This document shows positions 11,495 through 20,879 of a stretch of 64,000 nucleotides of DNA, piece after piece. The notes beneath the pieces are model-generated. The model was given only the letters and a program-made list of their open reading frames with translations. It had not been told where the DNA came from and did not search any database. Made by a program: the position numbers and the translations under genes. Source of the stretch: Isoetes taiwanensis (lineage: Eukaryota; Streptophyta; Lycopodiopsida; Isoetales; Isoetaceae). Numbering within the stretch: position 1 is the first letter of the stretch; each line of letters opens with the position of its first letter. The stretch spans positions 17,866,372-17,930,371 of the forward strand of contig JAJEKV010000017.1 in assembly GCA_021234155.1 (NCBI GenBank). Reading direction: 5' to 3'.

Positions 11495-12943
11495 ATGGGG
11501 GCAATAGTGCTAGTATGGGCGGTGCTGGTAGGGGCTTTAGCAATGAAGAGCATTGAAGCGCAGAGCATATTGCCCTCCGGGGTATTGCTGCAGAGCATTG
11601 AAGCGCAGAGGTGCGGGAGCCAGGCAGGAGGAGCATATTGCTCTCCGGGGTATTGCTGCAGCCAACATGGATGGTGCGGCACGACGGCTGCAGACTGCGG
11701 AACCGGCTGCCAAAGCCAGTGCAACCAAGAGCAGTGTGGTAAGCAGGCCAATATGGCCTCCTGTGCCTCCAGCTATTGTTGCAGCGAGTATGGCTTCTGC
11801 GGCACCTCCTCTGCCTACTGCGGAACTGGCTGCCAAAGCGGCCCCTGTTCTGGCGCCACCCCCAGCCCCCCGCCTCCCAGCCCGCCCATCAAACTTGGTT
11901 ACTGGGGCATCACGCAAGCTGACCCCTCTACCATCAACTCTTGCCTCTATACCCATCTCCTCTATGCCTTTGCCCTCCTCAACTATGATTTCACCGTCTC
12001 CACCTACCCCTTCCTCATATCCTCTTTCGTCTCTAAGGTTCGCCTCAAAAACCCTAATGTCAAAACTCTCATCTCCATTCGGGGTGACTCCTCTCACTTT
12101 TCTCGCATGGTTAGCTCCTCTGCCTCTCGCTCTACCTTTATCACCAGCAGCATTGCCCTTGCCAGAACAAACAACTTTGATGGTCTAGACCTTCATTGGG
12201 AATACCCTGACGTCGCCACTAGTGACATGACTAACCTTGGCCTTCTGTTCCAAGAATGGCGTGCGCATGCTCCCAACATGCTTCTTGGTGCTGATGTTTA
12301 CTATAACCATTCTCTGAGGGGAGGTGCATCTTATCCAACCTCCTCGATTCAATCAAATCTCGACTGGGTACTTGTCAAGAGTTATGACCTCCATGGTGCA
12401 TGGAATAATTACACCAGTAACCCAGCACCCCTTTATGACCCTATTGATTCCACTTTGAATGGTGACTATGGGTTGACAAAATGGTTGAGCTATCTCAGTC
12501 CACAAAAGATTGTGTATGGATTCCCTACATATGGAGTGACTTGGACCTTGACTACATCCAATCATGGTCTTAGAGCTCCTGCAAATCCAACTTTAGCTAC
12601 ACCTTCTTATGGCTCTATTGTTAGTTCTACTAGGCCGACCACTATTGTCCATGATACATCTACCCAGTCTACATATGCATATAGCGGCACGACCTGGATT
12701 GGATATGATGATGCATGGTCGATCACAAACAAGGTGAACTATTTGAAATCTAAAGGACTACAAGGCTATGGATTCTGGAGAGCCCTTCAAGACGATTCTA
12801 CCTTTACCCTCGCTAAAGCAGGTAATTACTTCAAACACATTTTAACACTTGCACTCTATGTGATATGATTTTGACGAGTTTGCTTGTTTGCAGCTGCTAA
12901 AGCATTGGATGGGAAGTATTGCAATGGAACAATCATACCATAA
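11495..12943 (+). CDS. Secreted twin-hevein / GH18 (class V chitinase-like) protein
   Basis: Two exons, 11495-12821 and 12894-12943, are joined across a 72-base phase-1 GT-AG intron to give about 458 residues; without splicing the frame ends at 12868. Domain order: signal peptide (about 1-23); hevein domain 1 (C40-C76, eight Cys, but the sugar-stacking sites read H58, W60, D67); hevein domain 2 (C81-C118, with S97, Y99, F101 and Y108 all kept); a Pro-rich linker (PSPPPPSPP); and a GH18 barrel from about 132. In GH18 the signature reads [11 protein letters not shown]: catalytic E236 is present, but the third Asp of DxxDxDxE is His (H234). The SxGG strand reads SIRG (R196). The YDxxG motif is kept (Y297, D298). 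The family hydrolyses chitin outside the cell. These changes suggest weak or no catalysis and a possible chitin-binding role. The codons run cleanly and there are no internal stops. Confidence 0.85.
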
Positions 12944-13504
12944 CACGTTTTCAACATATTTGATCTATATTATAATTGTGTTGACTTTCTTTATTCAATA
13001 TTTGTACTATTATTTATAAGAAGATTTGTATTATTTGTTAAGATCTAATTGCTTGGAGAATGTTCTAACTTGAGGTTGTATGATACCATGTATAAAGTCC
13101 TACAAAAAAGAGTTGCAATTTAACATTAGTTTGGTTAGACCCGAACCATGTGCAAGTTACTTTGCAATTCATGCATTAAACGACAACATAACAATTAAAA
13201 CCATCATTCATTTAAATTGGATTTATGTCTGTTCCAAAAGCACGCCACTTTTGTATACCCTTTTTTCAATATAGTGTTGTGGTGTGTGACATGTTGTTTT
13301 GCATTGTTGCAAATTTTTGCATTATAGTAGTGGGTGGTTTACATTTTCTTGTTTTAGTGAGAAGAATGTGGTGTTTGATTAGCATTCGTAGATAACAACA
13401 CATCAATATACACAGAACACTTTTTACATTGTATTCACTTGATATGAAGATTACATCATGGAGGGACTAGTCCTTTCTTTGTCAAATAACTCTCAAGATA
13501 GGGA

Positions 13505-13861
13505 TCCATCTCCCTATCTTTATTGCTAGTTCTGGGGCCACTGTTGTCCATGATACATCTACCCGTTGTCCATGATACATCTACCCAGTCTACATATGCA
13601 TATAGCGGCACGACCTGGACTGGATATGATGATGCATGGTCGATCACAAACAAGGTGAACTATTTGAAATCTAAAGGACTACAAGGCTATGGATTCTGGA
13701 CATCCCTTCAAGATGATTCTACCTTCCTCGCTAAAGCAGGTAATTACTTCAAACACATTTTAACACTTGCACTCTATGTGATATGATTTTGACCAGTTTG
13801 CTTGTTTGCAGCTGCTAAAGCATTGGATGGAAAGTATTGCGATGGAACAATCATACCTTAA
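13505..13861 (+). pseudogene. Partial tandem copy of the GH18 gene 3' end
   Basis: This repeats the last part of the preceding gene: exon end (about 13523-13739), the same 72-base intron (13740-13811) and the same terminal exon (13812-13861, ending IIP and a stop). The copy begins in mid-domain with no start codon, signal peptide, hevein or catalytic segment. It carries a 21-base internal tandem duplication (GTTGTCCATGATACATCTAC unit, near 13543-13587) and lacks one codon in the FTLAKA segment. It cannot encode a working chitinase. Homology continues into the downstream DNA. Confidence 0.9.
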
Positions 13862-14255
13862 CACGTTTTCAATATGTCGATCTACATTATAATTGTGTTG
13901 ACTTTCATTATTCAATATTTGTACCTATTCCTGTCACGATTTTTCCCCAAATAACAGGGGTTTTTAACCCGGACAGTACGCTTACTGTGCCTCCTGTTTG
14001 GGTCCCATAGGCCATTGGTCTCCATGGACGATAAAAACTTTAGTCTATTCTATTCTCTTCTACTATTATTTATACAAAGATTTGTATTATTTGCTAAGAT
14101 CTAATTGCTTGGAGAATGTTCTAACTTGAGGTTGTATAATACCATGTACCAAGTCCAACAAAAAAGAGTTGCAATTTAACATTAGTTTGGTTAGGCTTGA
14201 ACCATGTGCAAGTTACTTTGCCATTCATGTATTAAACGACAACGTAATAATTAAC
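13862..14255 (+). repeat. Downstream part of the tandem duplication
   Basis: This matches 12944-13200, the 3' flank of the parent gene, except for a 136-base insertion (13925-14060). The whole duplication therefore covers roughly 12610-13200 and 13505-14255. Confidence 0.85.
13925..14060 (+). mobile_element. LINE 3' end (5'-truncated) inserted in the duplicate
   Basis: This is a 136-base insertion with the LINE 3' UTR seen elsewhere in the window: a TTTTTAACCCGGACAGTA block, then GGGTCCCATAGG, then CCATGGACGATAAAA and a TCTATTCTATTC tail. The paralogous site in the parent (13004-13014, GTACTATTATT) is uninterrupted. TAC is present on both sides of the insert, so it is the target duplication or microhomology. 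Confidence 0.85.
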
Positions 14256-15647
14256 AGATCCTATATTAGAAAGTTTTATTGTAAGTGTTGGACCCAGCCC
14301 CAAATCCAAAGGCCAGGATTTGATCTCCCCAAGGAATGATTAAGATGATGCCATGTCATAGTTTTCTTTTCAGCTTCAGCGGGTTGCCTCCTCACCGGAT
14401 GTCATGGCCGCCATAGCCATCCTCTGCCATGCCCTCTATGGTTTTATCTACATCTCCTTAGGGCTAGAGTGATTGGACGAGAAGGTTATGGCATTGTCTA
14501 CAAAATTGATGGCCTTGATCTTTGTTTTTTTAAGATTTTACGTAGGGTTTTTTCGACAGGAACAAAGGGATTTTGCGTTTTCGGTAACCAGAAGGCAATA
14601 GTATCATTCTGGCTTCAATAGTCTTCGGATGGACATGAAGTTTTGAGGGCTTGAAGTTGTAGCGATGGTGGAACAGTGGACGTTTTGAGTGCAGTTCCAG
14701 GTAAGTATGTGCCGGAGTTTGAATAGACCCTCAGTCCGTGGCTCACCCTCACAGCTTTGCCACCATATTCCAGAACTGAACTCAAATGGTTGGTATCGTG
14801 CAAAAAACAGTAGAATCCCGCCTTCAAGGTATGTGTATTTTATACATGTAGGTTTTAAAAAGGCTTTTGCCATTACCTGGAATTCGTGAATTGCCCATTA
14901 CCTCTTTCAAATTTCACAGCAGCTATTCCCAAACTCTCTAAATCTGGATTCTGCTACAGCAATCAATCTGTTATGACTTCCTTTGTTTCTTTAGACAGGG
15001 CAAAACATAGAAATAGTAAAACAGAGGAATAACAATAGCCGCCATAGCCATAGTTCCGTCCATCCAACTCTGCATCTCAAGTCCCATCCACTATTCATGC
15101 GCTTTGAATCTGCTGGGAACTCAAATCTTCGTAATTCTGGATTAAACTCCCTACCTAGTTCTAATAGCGCAACTGAAGTAACTAAGCATATTCGGCAGGA
15201 GGTTGTGAAGGATAATGGGAAGCAATATTTATAGGAGACTGGCATTGCAAGAAAAAAAACCCCTGTTGAAACGAAGAATCCAGAAGCAGTAAGTAAAGGG
15301 CCTGTTGAAGCGAAGAAGCCAGAAATAAGAAGGGCAACTCCTCTTTAAATAAAGAACGAATCCAGAAGTGGAGCGTCCAGCAAGGACATTTTTTAACGGG
15401 TATAGAAAAATTGAAGAAATGGGTCTGCTAAACAATTCTTGAGCTAAGTGAAACCCTGAAGGCTAAGAATGAGGAGGCCGAAGCATTTCTATAATGTGTT
15501 TGACAGTGACAACATCATATGATGCAAAAGCTCGTACATATACCCTAAAATGCAGGTTAATTATTAGCAAAATGCCACATTATCATAGGCTTTGTTTTTA
15601 TTATTGGATGCATGCTAGGTGAGAATCTAACATATCATGATTTACAG
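14256..15647. other. No gene recognised
   Basis: The frames here are short. A minus-strand frame at 14604-14873 has no family I recognise. No repeat ends were seen. Confidence 0.4.
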
Positions 15648-16317
15648 GCAAGAAATTTCTCCAACCCCAGGCCAACCGGCAAAGCAACTTGTTATGATTC
15701 CTTTGTCTGTTGGACTTTTGGATTCAAAAGGACACGACATCCCACTTTCTGAGGTTTTTAATGGCATCTTATTGATATCAATTGGATTGGACAATGAAGG
15801 TGCATCAACCACTGCAGTTCTTAGCATGGAGAAGGCATAATTTTACTCCATACTCTAGTTCTTTTGCATCTCAAAAGATGGTCCAATCCTTAACAAAGTA
15901 CACATGATAAATTAGCCCCAATGTGTGGTCTCTTCTCCTTCAAATTATGTCCTTACTTTTGGTTTGTGTTTCAGGCTGAACAAGAATTTACTTTCACAAA
16001 CATACCAGAAAGACCCGTACCATCACTGTTACGCAATTTTAGTGCTCCAGTGCGTCTTGCTGCACCTGATTTAACAGATGATGATCTACTGTTCTTACTT
16101 GCAAATGACACTGATGCATTTAACAGGTATTTTGGTGATCATTGCCTCTTGACATTTTGTAAATTGACCATAAGTTTGCATGGTTACCAGGTGGGAAGCT
16201 GGGCAAAATGCTAGAAGATGCTTTTAAAGAAAATAAAGTTGTTTCAGGCGCAGAGATTTCATGAAATGCAGGGTAATGCCCAAAGCATTATAGCCTCTCT
16301 AATGCTCCAGATGAAAG
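15648..16317 (+). pseudogene. M1 (puromycin-sensitive type) aminopeptidase exon fragments
   Basis: Three consecutive exons can be read. Exon a, 15648-15834, includes QEISPTPGQPAKQ and PLSVGLLDSKGHDIPLSE. Exon b, 15975-16126, includes [20 protein letters not shown] and [14 protein letters not shown]. Exon c, from 16191 to about 16317, starts WEAGQ. The order and wording match the region after the catalytic domain of plant M1 metallo-aminopeptidases. The first intron would have a GC donor (AAG then GCATAA) and a normal AG acceptor; the second is GT-AG. Exon c shifts frame soon after WEAGQ. The HEXXH zinc-site exons are absent upstream and no C-terminal exons were found downstream, so this is an isolated fragment. 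Confidence 0.8.
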
Positions 16318-17265
16318 GTGAATCTATTTAACTATTTATGTAATGACTAACCTTCACATGATGAATACATGATGCTTGTCATGTTCAAATAGGATATTTG
16401 ATGAAATGGAATATTTGAAATTCATTAGGCAGTTGCCGCCAAGTTCAATGTTTTTATGTATCATATACATTTGCTACATGTTCTTTGTTCTCAATATTTA
16501 ATGGTGCAAATGCCTCTATGAGATTGTGGTTCTGAAATAAGATATTTATATCCATGCATTTTCTACATATCCTTTGTTCTTACTATTTGATGGTCAGATT
16601 CTGCATAGCAAATCACCATATTCTAATAGTTGTTTATTTTTTGGCACTTATGTACTTACATAAACAACCTCTATAGTGTATATTTCTTGACACTTACATA
16701 CTTACATAAACAGGCTAACTGACCCATAAAGTCTAAATTTTTTTTAATGTAACAATCAACACACAACTACCGGAAAGTTCTTTGTTTAATACCATTGGGT
16801 AACCTGCGATAGACATGACAGGGTCTTTGTTCTTAGCTATTTTAGAATTGGTCTGCTTTTGACTGGCCTTAATAACAATTATAATTATAAGCTTCTGGTA
16901 TTTATTATGAATTGTCGTGACTTATGCTACCTTGGGAACAAGTATTTTGAGGTAAAAATCTCTGCCTTCTTATACTTGGGACCTTGGTGGAAGTCGATAA
17001 AAATTAAATAAATGAAGGATCTTTTCTAATCCGTTAAGTTGGTGTTGCATGGTATTTGGGGCTTGGAATCTCAGCTCCCTACTTGGAACATCCTCTCAAT
17101 GGATGCAACTACACAGTATCTGGGTAACTTTGCCTAAGTATTTCTTTCTGCCAGGTTAAGGTTTTGGACCTGGGTAAAACCAGGGCAGACCACGTCTCAA
17201 ATTCTAACTAGGTTTAGTTTTTGGAGTATTTTATTTGCTAGATGAGATCCTAGCAAGTATTTTGT
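16318..17265. other. Intergenic; minimal copy of a 3' repeat tail at about 16738-16778
   Basis: There is no gene. At 16738-16778, on the minus strand, only the last 25-30 bases of the repeat described at 17450-17755 are present (GTGTGTTGATTGTTACATTA) followed by A residues, as expected for a heavily 5'-truncated retroelement copy. Confidence 0.55.
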
Positions 17266-17755
17266 AAAAAAAAAATTAATGTAACAATCAACACACAACT
17301 ACCATTAACATTATTAACACAAACCATTGCATTTAACACATTTAAATTAAAATCCCCCTTAAACCCCCTTTGGTTTGGGTGCATATTCACACGGGGGGTT
17401 ACTTCGGGCAACGAGAGCTGTCGGATGGGCATATTTGCCCTTTATTCCAAGATCTGGACCGTACATAGCGATCCTCGTTTGTGGGGTATGCATGTACAAG
17501 TTTTTGTATAATGTATATTAAGGTTTGCAAAATACTATAAGGTTTGAAAGAATGTACTTAATGGTCTTAATTTTGTACATGTATTGTGAATATATTTTTG
17601 GGGCTCTCGCTGCCCTACGTAACCCCCGTGTGAATATGCACCCAAACCAAAGGGGGTTTAAGGGGGACTTTAATTTAAATGTGTTAAATGCAATGGTTTG
17701 TGTTAATAATGTTAATGGTAGTTGTGTGTTGATTGTTACATTAAATAAATGATTA
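17266..17755. repeat. Inverted pair of A/T-tailed retroelement 3' ends
   Basis: The block GGGGCTCTCGCTGCCC to GTTGATTGTTACATTA occurs on the plus strand at about 17450-17755. Its last 165 bases or so occur on the minus strand at 17266-17432, head-to-head. A third copy (plus) is at about 50520-50832. The shared A/T-rich 3' ends and varied 5' ends fit LINE or SINE copies. The adjacent pair could also be read as one foldback element with long terminal inverted repeats. Confidence 0.7.
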
Positions 17756-18600
17756 TGCGCTGGAATACATGCATGCAATGTGTCCATGCATGCAGTGTGT
17801 GCATGTATGCAGGTCATCGTTAGATTATACAAGCGCAACAATATTATTCTGGATTTCTTGAGAAGGAGCTTTCCATGGAAAAGAAGCTTTTTTTTGTTGT
17901 GGAGGATGCGCTTGCACAAGATTGATCATAATTGAACTAAGGAGAAGGAGCAGAGTATTTCCAAGTGGGGGTCAAGTCTTACACCTGGGGTTCTTGTGAT
18001 GTCTATGTTTTGATTGACGTAGTTTTGGGAAAGCTTAATGAGCTTTGATGATGGTTTGTAGATTTAATGGATTGGGGCATGATCTGAGTTGAATTAACAT
18101 AATCAAAGATAGATCCTTGAATGTAAAAGAGAAGGAAAAGTAATGCTTTTAGATTATTATCTATGGTTTTTATATAATCATATAGTGTAGATTGATTCTG
18201 AATCGCTGAGAAATTGATGAGTTTAACACACATAATTGTATTGCAGTTAGATGATGTTATTAAATTGTCTTAGGTTGTTGGTCCTTAAAAGTATATCATG
18301 TTGGCGATTTAATCGTTCTAAGAGCATGGGATCATACTTGCTATTGTCAATGTACCTTGTTGTTAATGTTTGGCAAAGCATTTAATTAAAGGAATTATGA
18401 TTTATCATATCTCTAATTTGGTTGGCTTAGCAAAGTACAATTATGCATGCATGAATTATTGTTAAAAGCGTGTTTTTGGGATGTATCATGGTGTGGTTGG
18501 TTACCCACTAATATGGCATTATAGTTTGCTACACAATTTGGTTGACATTGAGAATTCCTTATTGGAATATACTATGATATATTTTTATGGAAAGTGCTAT
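17756..18600 (+). repeat. Interspersed repeat, inverted relative to 50.3-53.6 kb
   Basis: 17756-18185 matches the minus strand of 53590-53130, and 18380-18600 matches the minus strand of 50530-50290. Both are nearly continuous at nucleotide level. I find no coding content; an LTR or other non-coding part of a retroelement is likely. Confidence 0.7.
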
Positions 18601-18952
18601 CAACAAAAAGCTTATGCTGGTGAGTGCCAGATTTAGGCCAGCCATGGCACACATGCAAGCATCGATTTGAAGCTCTTTCTTAACGAGGAAGAACTCTCAT
18701 TTGCCAGCTCCGCAAATGCCCAATCACCCCTGTTTATCGTCTGCCTAACGATGACAGGATTTTATATTGGATTTCGGCAGATGGCACATCAAAATGCAGG
18801 ATGGCTCCCCGGCCCCTTCACTCCTCCTAGGGCTTTATATGAACCAAGAAGTGTGATAGACGAGGCTAGACTGCTAAATAATGGAACCTTTTTCCCTATC
18901 AACAAAAAGCTTATACTGGTGAGTGCCAGATTTAGGCCAGCCATGACACATC
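18601..18952 (+). repeat. Direct repeat of 52 bases, 300 bases apart
   Basis: 18601-18652 and 18901-18952 (both starting CAACAAAAAGCTTAT) are almost identical. The open frame at 18667-19185 lies across the second copy. It resembles no family I know and I do not call it a gene. Confidence 0.7.
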
Positions 18953-19727
18953 GCCGTCATAGAGCTTCATCCCTGTCCATAGAGCTTCAAAAATATGCCA
19001 AAATGCACAATTCTAATGCATACAAAATATGCCGAAATGCAAAATTTCAAAGGCATACAAAAGCAAAAAATGCAGAGCATGCACATGCAGGACGATTCGC
19101 TAAGATGTCGCCATATAGCCAAAAGATCGAAAAGGAAAAAATAGAAAGCCTAATAGGCCCGACTCAAGAGGAGGTTTATTTGTGACTTTCTACATCTCCG
19201 TGTTATTTCTTGGCCGTATCTAATTTTCTTGACTGTAGATCTTGAAAAAAAAAAAACTAATGGAGAGAAGTAATGCCACATCAGTTTTTGGTGAGGTAGA
19301 ATTGCAAGAAAGATTGTAGGCTTGGTTAGGCTGGTGTGCTAAAAAAAAAACAGACCGTAGCCTTCACTGCTGCAGCTCCTGAAAATGGGCAGCCATTGAT
19401 AGACCTAAAGGATTCGGCACTGCTGTTGGATCATGTCCACACTAGCCGGCTTTCTAAATCTAGCCAAAGCATATTCCCTTCTTCAGCCATTCATACAAAA
19501 ACCCTCTGCAAACAACTCTTACTATTAAGCACCTCAAAAAACAGCACTAAGGACCTCAACCTGGGTATTTATATGAACCAAAATACAATACTCCCTAATA
19601 ATCATATGCCCAACCAATGCTGAACACCTTCCAACAATACACAAATGATTGTGCAAAGTTTATAAATGTATAATTTGGTTAGTTTTAAATAGGTGCTTAT
19701 TCACATGTACATTCCATTGTTTTCTCG
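18953..19727. other. No gene recognised
   Basis: The sequence is A-rich, with short frames only and no boundary features. Confidence 0.4.
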
Positions 19728-20375
19728 CCTCCCCAGCCCTGCTTATGCCATCGCAATAGGGCCACAATGCCTCAAGGCTTGTTGGAAGGAAAAACGAGCT
19801 CAGTGGCTTGCCAGATGGAATGTGCAAGAGCACATGTGCATACAGGTGGAAACAGCATACCCATTTGCCTATGAAAAAGCCCAGATTCATTGTCTCAATC
19901 CGCACAAGTGCACACCGTCTCCGCATTGAGACAGGGAGATGCATTGGGGAACCATAGTGGGACGAGCTCTGTAGATGTTGCCAAATGTGGGCCGTTGAAG
20001 ATGAATGCCATACCCTACAACGTATGACCAAATGCAGACGCGTTATGCTGAGTTGGTCATGCCTACATAGCTAGTACATGTCATACCCAGCGTGTCTTCA
20101 GTCTGGATGCTGGCATTATATCTTCAGGAGGTAATGGATCTGCGGAACTAACTCTGTCCCCAGACACACACATGACTTGAATTTGTCTTGTCTCATATAT
20201 ATACTTATACAGTTTGACATCATTCTTATTATTGCCACAATGTTTCCCTCGAAAACCTTTCGGGACAGAGGTTTTTTAACTGGGCAGTAGTAGGTTTGCT
20301 GCGCTCTTTTTTTTTTGGGTCCCATAGGCTGATTGCTCTTTGTGGATGATAAAAGCCTATTCTATTCTATTCTTC
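19728..20375 (+). mobile_element. LINE 3' fragment with pentanucleotide tail
   Basis: The plus strand encodes degenerate C-terminal LINE ORF2 sequence (GPQCLKACWKEKRAQWLARW, and later CQMWAVEDECHTLQ, a CCHC-like end). The family's 3' UTR follows (GGTTTTTTAACTGGGCAGTA, GGGTCCCATAGGC, TGGATGATAAAA), then a CCTATTCTATTCTATTC tail at about 20356-20373. It is homologous to the minus-strand copy at 60190-61430. It is 5' truncated beyond the reverse transcriptase and carries stops. Confidence 0.8.
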
Positions 20376-20879
20376 TTCATTCAGTGCTCCAAGTCATATA
20401 CTCACAATTGTGTTTCGTGCACAGTCCATGCAAGCCGATGATGATACTAGCACGAGAGTATTAGAACATGAACAATGTCCAACGTGCTCAAGTTACATCT
20501 GTTCATTTGCTCCACTCTTATTTAAAATACGCATATGAAAATAATTGTAGATTAGAAGTCTCGCGTCAAGATGCCCATGCATCCTCCGATCCTCCAATAC
20601 TCATTTTGTCATATGCAAGAGTTCATTTAACCCATGTGTAACCATCATTCAATTAAATTTGGTTTATGTCTTAATTTTGGGACAAATTTCATATTGCATG
20701 TTTTTAGTAGCATATTCAAATTCACACATTTCACCTCAAAATTATGAAAACGTAATATCATGTTATTTACAAAATAGTCAATATTTCACAATATAGCACC
20801 ATATCATAAAAACGTGATAACAAAAATTTACATAGTTATTCAACTTTCTTCAAGCACCCCCAATGATATCATAGCCTTC
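20376..20879. other. No gene recognised
   Basis: This is AT-rich spacer between the LINE fragment and the transposase relic. Nothing else is visible. Confidence 0.4.

Noticed and set aside
11537-12188. Long minus-strand (186 codons) and second plus-frame (211 codons) frames over the GH18 gene
   Set aside because: They are shadows of the GC-rich coding region; composition and lack of domains show that the frame from 11495 is the real one.
18667-19185. 172-codon plus-strand open frame
   Set aside because: It has no recognisable domain, spans a 52-base direct repeat and is A-rich; probably chance.
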